Positions 49,589 through 59,207 of a stretch of 64,000 nt of DNA are shown here, piece after piece (positions within the stretch are counted from its first letter, which is position 1; each line of letters starts with the position of its first letter). A program made the translations under genes and the position numbers. A model generated the notes under the pieces. The model was not told the origin of the DNA and did not search any database. It worked only from the letters and a program-made list of their open reading frames with translations. Source of the DNA: Stenotrophomonas sp. UBA2302 (lineage in GTDB: Bacteria; Pseudomonadota; Gammaproteobacteria; Xanthomonadales; Xanthomonadaceae). Location of the stretch: contig DDVW01000036.1 in the NCBI GenBank assembly GCA_002345545.1, positions 55,414-119,413 of the forward strand. The letters are read 5' to 3'.

Positions 49589-50572
49589 TCAGCTGGTGAT
49601 GGTCTGGGTCAGTGATTCCCAGCTCGGCGGCGTGGGCCAGTCGGCCTCCTGGTTGCCGTCCAGCACGCGCCGCAGGTCGCGCTTGTCGATCTGCGGGGCC
49701 AGCACATGCACCAGCTCCAGGGCGTAATCGCGCAACACCCGCTCACGCGGCAATACCGCCCAGGCGATGCACTCGGGAATGGCCGCCGGTGCCGGCCACG
49801 CACGCAGGTCGCCGTCATTGGCGCTGACCGCCATCTCCGCCAGCAGGCCCACGCCCAGCCCGGTGCGCACATAGGTCTTGATCAGGTCCGCATCCAGCGC
49901 GGTCAGCGCCAGATCCGGCTCCAGGTTCTGCGCGGCAAACGCGCGCCGCAATGACGAACTCGGCCGCGTCGAGGATTCGTAGCTGATCAACGGATGGGCG
50001 GCCAGCGCTGCCATGTCCGGTGCCTTGCCGGCCCGGTCCAGCGGATGCCCCTTGGGCACCAGCACCAGCCGCCGCCAGCGGAACAGCGGCACGGCGATGC
50101 CGGTGCTCGGCTCGCTGCCGGCGGTACTGATGATGGCGATATCGGCATCGCCCTGGCTGAGCAGGTCCAGCGCATCGCTTTCGGCGGCCTGCTGCAGGTG
50201 CACGCTGACCTGCGGATAGCCCTGCTTGATCCGCGCCACCGCCGGCGGCAGCACGAAGCGCGCCTGGGTATGGGTGGTGGTGAGGATCAGCTGACCCTGG
50301 CTTTCCCCGCGCTGGTTGGCGGCATAGGTGCGGATGTTGTTGGCCTCGGCCAGCACCGCACGGGCGCGGACGATCACTTCCTCGCCGGCCGGCGTCACCG
50401 AATCCAGGCTGCGCCCCTTGCGCACGAACAGCAGGAAGCCGAGCTCGTCCTCCAGCTGCTTGAGCTGCTTGGACAACCCCGGCTGGGTGGCATGCACGCG
50501 CGTCGCGGCCAACGTGATGTTCAGCTCGGCGTCGGCAATGGCGACCAGGTAGCGCAGTTGGGTGAGGGTCAT
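49589..50572 (-). CDS. cysB: LysR-type regulator CysB
   Basis: This 327-residue regulator begins MTLTQLRYLVAIADAELNIT with a helix-turn-helix (AATRVHATQPGLSKQLKQLEDELG). The effector domain (about 90-300) matches CysB, which activates sulfate assimilation genes with N- or O-acetylserine as inducer. ATG 50572 is preferred; 16 upstream codons look like leader. It is divergent from cysG-cysK and separated by a box resembling the one between cysD and cysJ. Confidence 0.93.
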   Translation of the reverse strand: MTLTQLRYLVAIADAELNITLAATRVHATQPGLSKQLKQLEDELGFLLFVRKGRSLDSVTPAGEEVIVRARAVLAEANNIRTYAANQRGESQGQLILTTTHTQARFVLPPAVARIKQGYPQVSVHLQQAAESDALDLLSQGDADIAIISTAGSEPSTGIAVPLFRWRRLVLVPKGHPLDRAGKAPDMAALAAHPLISYESSTRPSSSLRRAFAAQNLEPDLALTALDADLIKTYVRTGLGVGLLAEMAVSANDGDLRAWPAPAAIPECIAWAVLPRERVLRDYALELVHVLAPQIDKRDLRRVLDGNQEADWPTPPSWESLTQTITS

Positions 50573-50634
50573 CGCAAGTGGAAAAACACAGCTGGTGGCA
50601 GGCGGACGAATGTAGGTCAAATTGCCGGCCCATC

Positions 50635-50651
50635 TTATAACCGAAAGTCAT
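50635..50651 (+). promoter_or_regulatory. Putative CysB box between cysB and cysG
   Basis: TTATAACCGAAAGTCAT contains a T-N11-A element and the near-symmetric arms ATAAC and GTCAT. It shares TTAT-N8-GTCAT and the following ATGC/GCGC bases with the cysD/cysJ element. It lies 62 bp upstream of cysB. The site is 85 bp upstream of the TTG I favour for cysG. CysB control is inference. Confidence 0.5.
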
Positions 50652-50736
50652 ATGCAAGGTGGCGCAAGTCATTTCCGGCGATTTGCCGGCGGCAGTACGG
50701 TCATCCGCTCCCTCCCCACCCTCCCCCGCACCGATC

Positions 50737-52200
50737 TTGGATACCGCCCTGTTCCCGCTGTTTGCCGACCTGCGTGGCCGCGCCGTACTGGTGGTGGGGG
50801 GCGGCGCGGTGGCCGAGCGCAAGATCCAGGCACTGCTGCGCGCCGGCGCCCTGCCGCGTGTCGGCGCCCCCCAACTGGGGCCGGCGCTGCAGGCGATGGC
50901 CCGCAGCCTGCGCATCCAGTGGCTGCAGGGAAGCTTCAGCGAACACTGGCTGGCCGATGACATCTGGCTGGTGATCGCCGCCACCGATGACGCCGCCACC
51001 AACCAGGCCGTGGCCGCCGCCGCCCATCAGCGCCGCCTGTTTGCCAATGTGGTCGACGACGCCACCCTCTCCGCCTTCCATGTCCCGGCGGTGGTCGAGC
51101 GCGGGCCGTTGCAGATCGCCATTTCCAGCGGTGGCGGCGCACCGATGGTCGCCCGCCATGTCCGCCGCCGGATCGAGCTGATGTTCGACCAGGCCTGGGG
51201 GCAACTGACCACACTGGTCGGCCACAGGCGCGCGGCGATCCGCACGCGTTTCCCCGACATGGGCGCCCGCCGCCAGTTTTTCGACCGCCTGATCGAAGGC
51301 CCACTGCTGGACCTGCTGCGCCGTCGCCAGGACGACGCTGCCGAAGCCCGGCTGCTGCAGGAAATGGCCGATGCGCCCACCGCCACGGCTGGCTCGGTGG
51401 TACTGGTCGGTGCCGGCTCGGGTGATCCCGGCCTGCTCACGCTCAATGCCCTGCATGCACTCAACCGTGCCGACGTGATCCTGCATGACCGCCTGGTCAG
51501 TGCCGAGGTGCTGCAACTGGCGCGCCGTGATGCCGACTTCATCGAGGTCGGAAAATCCGCGCAGGGCCACAGCACCGCGCAGGAGCGTATCCACGCGCTG
51601 ATGCTGGAGCACGCCCGTGCCGGCCGGCAGGTGGTACGGCTCAAAGGTGGCGATGCGTTCGTGTTCGGTCGCGGCGGCGAGGAACTGCAGTTCCTGCGCG
51701 CGCACGGCATTCCCTACCAGGTGGTACCCGGCATCACCGCGGCACTGGCCTGCGCCGCCTATGCTGGCATCCCGCTGACCCATCGCGACCATGCCCAGCA
51801 GTTGCGGCTGGTCACCGCCCATTGCCGCGATTCGCTGGACACGCTGGACTGGCCGGCGCTGGCCGCACCACGCCAGACCCTGGTGTTCTACATGGGCGTG
51901 GCGGCGCTGGAGAAGATCCGCCAGCACCTGCTGGCTGCCGGCCTGCCGGCCAGCACCCCGTTCGCGCTGGTCGAGAACGGCTCGCGCAGCGACCAGCGGG
52001 TCGTCCGCGGAGAACTGCACACCCTGCCCGATACCGCGCAGCAGCACCGGGTGCAGTCGCCGGCGCTGCTGGTGGTCGGCGAGGTGGCGGCGCTGGCCGA
52101 TGAACTGCACTGGTTCGGTGCCCCGCCCTTGCACGCGCCTGAAACCCTTTCCTCACTTTCCGCACAGACGTCGCCACCGACACTGGCCGACGCTGCCTGA
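50737..52200 (+). CDS. cysG: Siroheme synthase CysG (dehydrogenase/ferrochelatase and uroporphyrinogen III methyltransferase)
   Basis: The trifunctional enzyme makes siroheme for CysI. The N-terminal NAD domain has [14 protein letters not shown]; the methyltransferase domain has [41 protein letters not shown] and the late VVGEVAAL. I favour a TTG start at 50737 because it puts the NAD motif at the usual distance and leaves room for the promoter. A GTG at 50659 in frame would add 26 unlikely residues. CysK follows after 21 bp. Confidence 0.92.
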   Translation: MDTALFPLFADLRGRAVLVVGGGAVAERKIQALLRAGALPRVGAPQLGPALQAMARSLRIQWLQGSFSEHWLADDIWLVIAATDDAATNQAVAAAAHQRRLFANVVDDATLSAFHVPAVVERGPLQIAISSGGGAPMVARHVRRRIELMFDQAWGQLTTLVGHRRAAIRTRFPDMGARRQFFDRLIEGPLLDLLRRRQDDAAEARLLQEMADAPTATAGSVVLVGAGSGDPGLLTLNALHALNRADVILHDRLVSAEVLQLARRDADFIEVGKSAQGHSTAQERIHALMLEHARAGRQVVRLKGGDAFVFGRGGEELQFLRAHGIPYQVVPGITAALACAAYAGIPLTHRDHAQQLRLVTAHCRDSLDTLDWPALAAPRQTLVFYMGVAALEKIRQHLLAAGLPASTPFALVENGSRSDQRVVRGELHTLPDTAQQHRVQSPALLVVGEVAALADELHWFGAPPLHAPETLSSLSAQTSPPTLADAA

Positions 52201-52221
52201 CTTTCTTCCCGGAGAACCCCC

Positions 52222-53181
52222 ATGGCCATCTACAACAGCATCCTGGACACCATCGGCAACACGCCGGTGATCAAACTCAACCGGCTCGCCCCGGCCGGCG
52301 TGGAGGTCTACGTCAAGGTCGAATCGTTCAACCCCGGCAGCTCGGTGAAGGACCGCCTGGCGCTGGCAATCGTGCTCGATGCTGAGCAGCGCGGCGTGCT
52401 CAAGCCCGGCGACACCATCGTCGAAGCCACCTCCGGCAATACCGGCGTAGCCCTGGCCATGGTCGCGGCGGCGCGCGGCTACAAGTTCGTGGCGGTGATG
52501 ACCGAAACCTTCTCGGTCGAACGCCGCAAGGCGATGCGCGCCTATGGCGCCAAGGTGATCCTGACCCCGGCTGCCGCACGCGGCACCGGCATGGTCGAAA
52601 AGGCCAGGGAACTGGCCGCCAAACATGGCTGGTTCCTGGCCAGCCAGTTCGCCAACCCGGCCAATCCGGCTTACCACCGCAACACCACCGCCGCCGAGAT
52701 CCTGCGCGACTTCGCCGGCAAGCGCCTGGACTACTTCGTCAGCGGCTGGGGCACCGGCGGCACCCTCACCGGCGTCGGCGAGGTGCTGAAGGTCGCCCGC
52801 CCGGATACCCGCATCATCGCCACCGAACCGGCCGGCGCGGCCCTGCTCAAGGGCGATGAGTGGAAGCCGCACAAGATCCAGGGCTGGACCCCGGACTTCG
52901 TGCCGGAAGTGCTCAACCGCGGCGCCTACGATGAACTGCGCAGCATCCAGGACGAGCGCGCGATCGAAGTCTCACGCCAGCTGGCCGCCGAGGAAGGCAT
53001 CTTCGTCGGCATCTCCGCCGGCGCCACCGCCGCCACCGCGCTGGAAGTGGCCGCGGCCGCACCGGCCGGCTCGGTGGTGTTGGCGATGCTGCCCGATACC
53101 GGCGAGCGCTACTTCTCCACCCCGCTGTTTGCCGACGTCAACGAAGGCAGCGACGACGACTGGCTGGCCGGGCTGCCGTAA
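52222..53181 (+). CDS. cysK: Cysteine synthase A (O-acetylserine sulfhydrylase)
   Basis: This 319-residue PLP enzyme joins O-acetylserine and sulfide to make cysteine. The PLP lysine is K43 in SSVKDRLAL. ATSGNTGVALA and WGTGGTLTGVGE are the substrate and phosphate-binding loops. GGAG precedes the ATG. With cysG, cysB, cysH, cysI, cysJ, cysD and cysN/C nearby it completes the pathway from sulfate, apart from cysE and a sulfate transporter, which are not here. Confidence 0.97.
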   Translation: MAIYNSILDTIGNTPVIKLNRLAPAGVEVYVKVESFNPGSSVKDRLALAIVLDAEQRGVLKPGDTIVEATSGNTGVALAMVAAARGYKFVAVMTETFSVERRKAMRAYGAKVILTPAAARGTGMVEKARELAAKHGWFLASQFANPANPAYHRNTTAAEILRDFAGKRLDYFVSGWGTGGTLTGVGEVLKVARPDTRIIATEPAGAALLKGDEWKPHKIQGWTPDFVPEVLNRGAYDELRSIQDERAIEVSRQLAAEEGIFVGISAGATAATALEVAAAAPAGSVVLAMLPDTGERYFSTPLFADVNEGSDDDWLAGLP

Positions 53182-53631
53182 GCATCGCCCCCACCGGTTG
53201 CATCACGACGGCCGCCTCCGGGTGGCCGTCGCTTTTACCGCCGGCATGACGCCGGCAATCAGCTCGACAAGCCCGGCTCCAATTGGTGGCTCATCCGACC
53301 ATTCCCAGCACACGCTACCGGGGCTGGAGATGGATGATCGACACGGGCCGACCATCTCCATTGGCGCTTCAAGGGTGCGGCGCGGGCGATAGGGACCGCC
53401 CCGGTGGATGGTGAAAGGACGTGCAGGCGGAAAGGCCGGCCATTGCCGTGAGCCTGCCGCAAAGATTGCCCTCGATTCCCGGCAATCGGCTTTCCCTCAA
53501 AACGGCGCTGACCGCCGCCCACCCGGACCGATCGCAGGCTTTGAGACACCCCGCAGACACACTGCCCGCCGGCCTGCCTGCACCCGGTGGCCCTCACGCA
53601 TTTCTCATACAGGGCAGTGGAAGATCAGCGC
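53182..53631. other. 450-bp gap between cysK and the macrodomain gene
   Basis: It holds the cysK terminator, then about 390 bp without a gene I can support. A perfect inverted repeat TGGAGATGG / CCATCTCCA (53325-53333 and 53352-53360) encloses an 18-nt loop. Short frames in the gap lack ribosome sites and family features. Confidence 0.55.
53206..53236 (+). terminator. Terminator of cysG-cysK
   Basis: CGACGGCC-GCC pairs with GGT-GGCCGTCG (53206-53216 with 53221-53231) around a 4-nt loop, followed by TTTT (53233-53236). It lies 25 bp past the cysK stop. Confidence 0.82.
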
Positions 53632-54213
53632 ATGGGCATCGAAGTCTGGCAAGGCGACATCACCGGGTTGGACGTTGACGTGATCGTCAATGCGGCCAAC
53701 CCGACGCTGTTGGGCGGCGGTGGCGTGGATGGGGCGATCCACCGGGCCGCCGGCCCCGGCCTGCTGGCCGAATGCGAACGACTGCCGGAGCTGCGGCCCG
53801 GCGTGCGCTGCCCGACCGGGGAAGTACGGGCCACCGGTGGCCACGGCCTGCCCGCCCGCCACGTATTCCACACCGTCGGCCCGGTGTGGCGCGAGGGCCA
53901 GCATGACGAGGCGGCGCTGCTGGCCAACTGCTACTGGCAGTCGCTGCGGCTGGCCGCACAGATGGGGCTGGAATCGATCGCATTTCCGGCCATCAGCTGC
54001 GGCGTATACGGCTTTCCGCTGCATCAGGCGGCGCAGATCGCGGCTACCGAAACCACCACCTGGCAGAAGAGCCACACACGCCCGCTGCGGATCATCCTGG
54101 TGGCCTTCAATGCCACCGCCTTCAAGCTCTACCAGCAGGCACTGGCGGCGACGGGGCAGATGCCGGTACCCGACATGCCGCCATCCAGCCACGGGCTGCT
54201 CCCTGTCACCTGA
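53632..54213 (+). CDS. Macrodomain O-acetyl-ADP-ribose deacetylase (YmdB/MacroD type)
   Basis: This 193-residue protein is a MacroD-type macrodomain. VIVNAANPTLLGGGGVDGAI carries the ADP-ribose loop with catalytic-site residues, followed by FHTVGPVW and FPAISCGVYGFP. Such enzymes remove ADP-ribose or acetyl from O-acetyl-ADP-ribose and can modulate RNase III. I start at MGIEVWQGDITGL; a start 15 codons earlier (53587) is possible. No ADP-ribosyl transferase gene is next to it. Confidence 0.92.
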   Translation: MGIEVWQGDITGLDVDVIVNAANPTLLGGGGVDGAIHRAAGPGLLAECERLPELRPGVRCPTGEVRATGGHGLPARHVFHTVGPVWREGQHDEAALLANCYWQSLRLAAQMGLESIAFPAISCGVYGFPLHQAAQIAATETTTWQKSHTRPLRIILVAFNATAFKLYQQALAATGQMPVPDMPPSSHGLLPVT

Positions 54214-54240
54214 GCACCCAAGCACTGGATCGCACAAACG

Positions 54241-54267
54241 GAAACGCCGGCACAAGGCCGGCGTTTC
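54241..54267. terminator. Bidirectional terminator between macrodomain and fba genes
   Basis: GAAACGCCGGC (54241-54251) pairs perfectly with GCCGGCGTTTC (54257-54267) around a 5-nt loop, with T-rich flank on the plus strand. It separates two convergent genes. Confidence 0.85.
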
Positions 54268-54299
54268 CTTTACTTCAGTGGCGTATGCCCGGGCGGGAA

Positions 54300-55304
54300 T
54301 CAGCCTTCCCACTTGCCCAGCGCAGCCAGGCCGTTTTCCTTGGCACGCTCATACACGGTCTTCTGTGCCGCGGCGTAATTGCCCTTCATGTCCTGGGCCC
54401 ACAGCTTCAGCGCGGCCTGCTGCATGGCGCGACCATAGGAGAAGCTCAGCGGCCACGGCAGGTTGCCCAGCTGGTTCATGGCATTGAGGTGGGCGGTGGA
54501 CTGCTCGTCGCTCTGGCCACCGGACAGGAACACGATGCCCGGCAGGATCGCCGGCACCACCGACTTCAGGCACATCACGGTCGATTCGGCCACTTCCTCG
54601 ACATCGGCCTGCTCCTCGCAGCTCTTGCCGGCGATGACCATCGAGGCCTTCAGGATGGTGCCTTCCAGCACCACGTTCTGCTGGTACAGCGCATCGAACA
54701 GCGCACGCAGGGTGGCTTCGGTGACTTCGTAGCAGGTCTCGATGTCGTGGTCGCCGTCCATGATCACTTCCGGCTCGACCATCGGCACCAGGCCGGCTTC
54801 CTGGCACAGCGCCGCATAACGGGCCAGCGCATGGGCGTTGACCTCGATGCAGGTGCCCGAGGGAATGGTCTCGCCGATATTGATCACCGCACGCCACTTG
54901 GCGAAGCGGGCACCGAGCTTGTAGTACTCCTGCAGGCGCGCGCGCAGGCCGTCCAGGCCTTCGGTCACCAGCTCACCCGGGCAACCGGCCAGCGGGTGCG
55001 CACCGGTATCGACCTTGATGCCCGGGATCATGCCGTGGTCGGCCATGTACTTGGCGAACTGCACGCCGTCCTTGGTCGACTGGCGGATGGTCTCATCGAA
55101 CAGGATCGCGCCGGAGATGTGCTCGCTGAGCTTGGGCGTGGTCAGCAGCAGTTCGCGGTAGGCACGGCGGTTCTCTTCCGTGTTCTCGATGCCGACACTG
55201 GCGAAACGCTTGGCAATGGTGCCGGTGGATTCGTCAATGGCGATGATGCCCTTGCCCGGGGCGACCATGGCCTGGGCGGTTTCAGCCAGCAGTTCGATGC
55301 TCAT
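54300..55304 (-). CDS. Class I fructose-bisphosphate aldolase (eukaryote-like)
   Basis: The 334-residue aldolase has the Schiff-base lysine K219 in EGTILKASMV, plus AIDESTGTIAKRF and SGGQSDEQS of the FBP-binding site. This class is related to plant and animal aldolases and is typical of Xanthomonadaceae. The KGIIAIDES start fits the class. A TATAAT box and an operator-like palindrome lie upstream. It is the last gene of the pgk-pyk-fba series. Confidence 0.96.
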   Translation of the reverse strand: MSIELLAETAQAMVAPGKGIIAIDESTGTIAKRFASVGIENTEENRRAYRELLLTTPKLSEHISGAILFDETIRQSTKDGVQFAKYMADHGMIPGIKVDTGAHPLAGCPGELVTEGLDGLRARLQEYYKLGARFAKWRAVINIGETIPSGTCIEVNAHALARYAALCQEAGLVPMVEPEVIMDGDHDIETCYEVTEATLRALFDALYQQNVVLEGTILKASMVIAGKSCEEQADVEEVAESTVMCLKSVVPAILPGIVFLSGGQSDEQSTAHLNAMNQLGNLPWPLSFSYGRAMQQAALKLWAQDMKGNYAAAQKTVYERAKENGLAALGKWEG

Positions 55305-55338
55305 GTCTTTACCTGTGACGGAGTGCGGGAAAACCGCG

Positions 55339-55377
55339 ATTATAGCCGGTCATGCTTGCGGACTTGTCATCCGCAAG
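55339..55377 (-). promoter_or_regulatory. fba promoter -10 and overlapping inverted repeat
   Basis: On the minus strand TATAAT (55344-55339) lies 35 bp ahead of the fba ATG. A perfect 8-bp inverted repeat, CTTGCGGA (55355-55362) and TCCGCAAG (55370-55377) with 7-nt spacer, covers the -35 area. A regulator dimer bound there would control fba; its identity is unknown. Confidence 0.55.
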
Positions 55378-55422
55378 ACTCGCAACCGCTTTCAATACGC
55401 CGCCAGCAGGACAAGCCCTGTC

Positions 55423-55450
55423 TGCTCCGGCCAGACGTATGGCCGGAGCA
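55423..55450 (-). terminator. Hairpin downstream of pyk
   Basis: TGCTCCGGCCA (55423-55433) and TGGCCGGAGCA (55440-55450) form an 11-bp perfect stem with a 6-nt loop, 13 bp past the pyk stop. It lacks a T run, so termination may be partial. Confidence 0.55.
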
Positions 55451-55462
55451 TGGCCTGGAGTG

Positions 55463-56929
55463 TCAGAGCTCGCCGAGACCGCAGGCGCGTCCATCGGCGC
55501 CGACTTCCAGCAGACGCAGGGTATTGGTGGCGCCCAGCGTTTCCATGTGCTCGCCACTGGTGAACACCACGCGGTCACCGGCCTGCAGCTGCCCGGCATC
55601 AACCAGCAGGCGGATCGCGCCACGGGCCGCTTCGCGCGGGGTCAGCCCGCGGCTGTCGAAATTGATCGGGAACACGTCACGCATCAGTGCCATCTGCCGG
55701 CGCGCGCCGTCGTGGCGGGTCACCGCGAAGATCGGCGCCTTGGCGCGGAAGCGCGACAGGTAGCGGGCGGTGCCGCCGGATTCGGTCATCGCCACGATCG
55801 CGCGCACCCCCACGTGCTGGGACAGGAACATCGTCGCCATGGCGATCGCCTGATCGGCGCGCTGCAGGTTGCGCGGCGAGGCGTTGAAATCGGTCTCGGT
55901 CTGGAACTGGCGCTCGGCGCCCAGGCAGATGCGGGCCATCGCCTCGACCGCCTTGACCGGATACGCGCCGGCGGCGGTTTCGGCCGACAGCATCACCGCG
56001 TCGGTGCCGTCGATCACCGAGTTGGCCACGTCCAGCACCTCGGCGCGGGTCGGGATCGGGCTTTCGACCATCGACTGCAGCATCTGCGTGGCGGTGATCA
56101 CCACCTTGTTCTGCGCCAGCGAGGCCTTGATGATCTTCTTCTGCAGGCCCGGCAGTTCGGCATCGCCGATCTCCACGCCGAGGTCGCCACGGGCCACCAT
56201 CACCACGTCGCTGGCCCCGACGATCTCCTCCAGGTTCTCGATCGCCTCGGTGCGCTCGATCTTCGACACCAGCGCGGCATCGCAGCCGTGCGAGCGGGCG
56301 ATGTCGCGCGCATCGTTCATGTCCTGCGCGTTGCGGCAGAACGATACGGCGATGAAGTCCACGCCGATCTTGGCGACGATGCCGATCAATTCCTTGTCGC
56401 GCTCGGTCAGCGCGCCCAGCGACAGGCCGCCGCCCTGCTTGTTGAGCCCCTTGCGGTCGGACAGCACGCCATCGTTGAGCACGGTGTTGATGATGCGCTC
56501 GCCCTGCACCTCGACCACCTGCAATTGCATCAGGCCGTCGTCCAGCAGCAGCACATCACCCGGGGCCACGTCCTGCGGCAGGCCCAGGTAGCTCACGCCG
56601 ACCTGGCTGGCATCACCGGCCGGGGCATCGACCGAGGCGACCAGATCGAAACGGTCACCGGCCTTGAGCTGGACCTTGCCCTGGGCAAAGCGCTCGATAC
56701 GGATCTTCGGACCCGGCAGGTCGGCCAGGATGCCCACTTCCACGCCCACCCGCTGCGCGGCGGCGCGCACGTCGGCCGCGCGCTTGGCCTGGCCGGACGG
56801 ATCGCCATGGGAAAAGTTGAGGCGCACCACGTTCACGCCGGCGCGGAACAGATCGTCCAGCACCCCGGGCGCATCGGTTGCAGGACCGAGGGTGGCGAGG
56901 ATCTTGGTACGGCGCTGACGTTCGATCAT
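55463..56929 (-). CDS. pyk: Pyruvate kinase
   Basis: The 488-residue enzyme converts PEP and ADP to pyruvate and ATP. RRTKILATLGPATD, NFSHGD, DLPGPKIRIER, LVSKIERTEAIENLEEI with the catalytic Lys, and MVARGDLGVEIG are conserved. ATQMLQSMVESPIPTRAEV is the pyk signature. ATG 56929 fits; upstream codons belong to the leader. It is followed by fba. Confidence 0.97.
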   Translation of the reverse strand: MIERQRRTKILATLGPATDAPGVLDDLFRAGVNVVRLNFSHGDPSGQAKRAADVRAAAQRVGVEVGILADLPGPKIRIERFAQGKVQLKAGDRFDLVASVDAPAGDASQVGVSYLGLPQDVAPGDVLLLDDGLMQLQVVEVQGERIINTVLNDGVLSDRKGLNKQGGGLSLGALTERDKELIGIVAKIGVDFIAVSFCRNAQDMNDARDIARSHGCDAALVSKIERTEAIENLEEIVGASDVVMVARGDLGVEIGDAELPGLQKKIIKASLAQNKVVITATQMLQSMVESPIPTRAEVLDVANSVIDGTDAVMLSAETAAGAYPVKAVEAMARICLGAERQFQTETDFNASPRNLQRADQAIAMATMFLSQHVGVRAIVAMTESGGTARYLSRFRAKAPIFAVTRHDGARRQMALMRDVFPINFDSRGLTPREAARGAIRLLVDAGQLQAGDRVVFTSGEHMETLGATNTLRLLEVGADGRACGLGEL

Positions 56930-57305
56930 GGTGCGTAGTCTCCCTTGTTGACCGCTCAAAATAGCACACGCACTGGATGACAACGATGTCTCCACAACTT
57001 TGCCCGGGACAGTCACCTGCTGTCCAGAAGACAGCAGGGACAGGCACCCCGGACAAACCATACGCAGTGACAACGCGGGACTGACGGGTGTGCCGCAACG
57101 CTGCATGGACATGGAGCAGGCACCCGCCCCCGGACATCAGCCCGCCACTGGAAAATCCACCGGTGTCTTGCCGCAGTCGCAGCCCCGGCGGCAAAAATGG
57201 CGGTCACGGAACCGGCATGAGCACGACGATGGGCCGGCAGCCCAACCGCCACCTGTACGCCACTGGCCGTGCCTGCAAGGCGCCGGCCAGCGGACTGCCT
57301 GGCAA
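56930..57305. other. 376-bp gap upstream of pyk with no supported gene
   Basis: This region holds the pyk leader on the minus strand, with an AT-rich GCTATTTTGAG that may be part of its promoter, and the 3' end of the phosphatase transcript. I see no convincing terminator hairpin for the phosphatase gene and no coding region. Confidence 0.5.
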
Positions 57306-57950
57306 TCACGCGCGCAGCAGCGTCACCAGCTCATCCGGCGTCGCCGCCAGCGCATGCGCACCGGCCGCCTGCAGCTCCTCGCGGCCACCGAAGCCCCACA
57401 GCACACCGATATTACGCATGCCGTGATGGCGTGCACCTTCGATATCCATCCGGCGGTCGCCGATCATCCAGCACTGCTCCGGCTGCAACGACAGGCGGCG
57501 CAACGCCTCGCCCACCAGCTGCGGCTTGTGGCTGCGCGCACTGTCGAGGCTGGCACCGGTGACATCCTCGAAGCAGTCGCCGAACGGCAGGTGCTCGACG
57601 ATGCGCTGCGCGTGCGACTCGGTCTTGGCGGTAACGATCGCCATACGGTGACCGTCGGCCTTCAGCGAACGCACCACCGCCTCGATACCCGGATACAGCT
57701 CATATTCCTTCCAGCCATCGCTCTCGAAACGCTCGCGGTACAGCGCCACCGCCCGCTCGACCCGTTCCGTGTCACCGAATACCGGGGCGAAGCTGGTGCG
57801 CAGTGCCGGCCCGATCCACTTGCGCAGCTCGGGCATCGCCGGCACCGGCTGGCCCATCTTTTCCAGCGCATAGGCCACGCAGCGGGTAACGCCTTCGGAC
57901 GACTGGATCAGGGTGCCGTCGAGATCGAAGAACAGCACATCGCGGCTCAC
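57306..57950 (-). CDS. HAD-family phosphatase (Gph/PpaX-like)
   Basis: This 214-residue HAD hydrolase has motif [14 protein letters not shown] (6-18), motif II in [10 protein letters not shown], motif III Lys in [10 protein letters not shown] and motif [13 protein letters not shown]. The cap domain follows residue 20. The style resembles phosphoglycolate phosphatase or PpaX pyrophosphatase, and the substrate is not certain. Its ATG overlaps the pgk stop by 4 nt, so it is coupled to pgk. Confidence 0.85.
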   Translation of the reverse strand: MSRDVLFFDLDGTLIQSSEGVTRCVAYALEKMGQPVPAMPELRKWIGPALRTSFAPVFGDTERVERAVALYRERFESDGWKEYELYPGIEAVVRSLKADGHRMAIVTAKTESHAQRIVEHLPFGDCFEDVTGASLDSARSHKPQLVGEALRRLSLQPEQCWMIGDRRMDIEGARHHGMRNIGVLWGFGGREELQAAGAHALAATPDELVTLLRA

Positions 57951-59125
57951 GATCCGCGGGCCTCCAGCGCCGCGACGGCCGGCAAGGTCTTGCCTTCCAG
58001 GAATTCCAGGAACGCGCCACCGCCGGTGGAGATGTAGCTCACTTCCTTGGCGATGCCGTACTTGTCCACTGCCGCCAGGGTGTCACCGCCGCCGGCAATC
58101 GAGAACGCCTGCGAGCTGGCGATGGCACGGGCCAGCGCCTCGGTGCCCTTGCCGAAAGCGTCGAACTCGAACACGCCGACCGGGCCGTTCCACACCACGG
58201 TGCCGGCCTTGGCGATCAGTTCGGCGTAGCGCGCAGCGGTCTGCGGGCCGATGTCCAGGATCATGTCCTCGGCGTCGACCGCATCCACCGCCTTCACCGT
58301 GGCCGGGGCGTCGGCGGCGAAGGCCGGGGCCACAACCACGTCGGTCGGCAGCGGGATTTCAGCGCCGCGCGCCTTGGCATCGGCGTCGATCTTGCGCGCG
58401 GTGTCGAGCAGGTCGTTCTCGACCAGCGACTTGCCCACGCCATGGCCGTCGGCGGCGATGAAGGTGTTGGCGATGCCGCCACCGACGATCAACTGGTCGA
58501 CCTTGCCGACCAGGCTGGACAGCAGCTCCAGCTTGGTCGAGACCTTGGAGCCGGCCACGATCGCCAGCAGCGGACGCGCCGGCTTGGCCAGCGCCTTGTC
58601 CAGCGCGTCCAGCTCGGCCATCAGCAGCGGGCCGCCGGCGGCCACCGGGGCGAAGCGGATCACGCCATGGGTCGAGGCCTGGGCGCGGTGCGCGGTGCCG
58701 AAGGCGTCCATCACGAACACGTCGCACAGCGCGGCGTACTTCTTCGACAGCGCCTCATCGTCGGCCTTCTCGCCCACGTTCATGCGGCAGTTTTCCAGCA
58801 GCACGATCTTGCCCGGGGCCACGTCGACGCCGTCCACCCAGTCCTTGACCAGCGGCACGTCCACGCCCAGCAGCTCGGACAGGCGCGCGGCCACCGGCGC
58901 CAGCGAATCGGCCTGGCTCCACACGCCTTCCTTCGGACGGCCCAGATGCGAGGTCACCAACACCGCGGCGCCGGCTTCCAGCGCCAGCTTCAGCGTCGGC
59001 AGCGAGGCGGTGATGCGCTGTTCGGAGGTGATCCTGCCGTTCTCGTCGATCGGCACGTTCAGATCCTGGCGGATCAATACGCGCTTGCCGGAAAGGTCGA
59101 GGTCGGTCATGCGAACGATGGACAT
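57947..59125 (-). CDS. pgk: Phosphoglycerate kinase
   Basis: The 392-residue kinase has [25 protein letters not shown], the nucleotide-binding GGGIANTFI and the late [16 protein letters not shown]. It makes ATP from 1,3-bisphosphoglycerate. [14 protein letters not shown] is the family-like start. It begins the pgk, phosphatase, pyk, fba series on the minus strand. Confidence 0.97.
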   Translation of the reverse strand: MSIVRMTDLDLSGKRVLIRQDLNVPIDENGRITSEQRITASLPTLKLALEAGAAVLVTSHLGRPKEGVWSQADSLAPVAARLSELLGVDVPLVKDWVDGVDVAPGKIVLLENCRMNVGEKADDEALSKKYAALCDVFVMDAFGTAHRAQASTHGVIRFAPVAAGGPLLMAELDALDKALAKPARPLLAIVAGSKVSTKLELLSSLVGKVDQLIVGGGIANTFIAADGHGVGKSLVENDLLDTARKIDADAKARGAEIPLPTDVVVAPAFAADAPATVKAVDAVDAEDMILDIGPQTAARYAELIAKAGTVVWNGPVGVFEFDAFGKGTEALARAIASSQAFSIAGGGDTLAAVDKYGIAKEVSYISTGGGAFLEFLEGKTLPAVAALEARGS

Positions 59126-59207
59126 GGCAGGATCTGCTCCGCAAAGTGGGGGAAACCGCCATTCTCGCCCGCCCCGGCAACCGGGGTAAACCTGAAGGTT
59201 TCTTCCG

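Noticed and set aside
50659..50736. GTG start adding 26 residues to CysG
   Set aside because: It sits 7 bp after the putative CysB box and the added residues are Ser/Pro-rich and unlike the family; the TTG at 50737 fits better, though this is not proven.
53408..53683. Short plus-strand frames in the cysK-macrodomain gap
   Set aside because: No ribosome sites, no protein-like composition and overlap with the macrodomain start in another frame.
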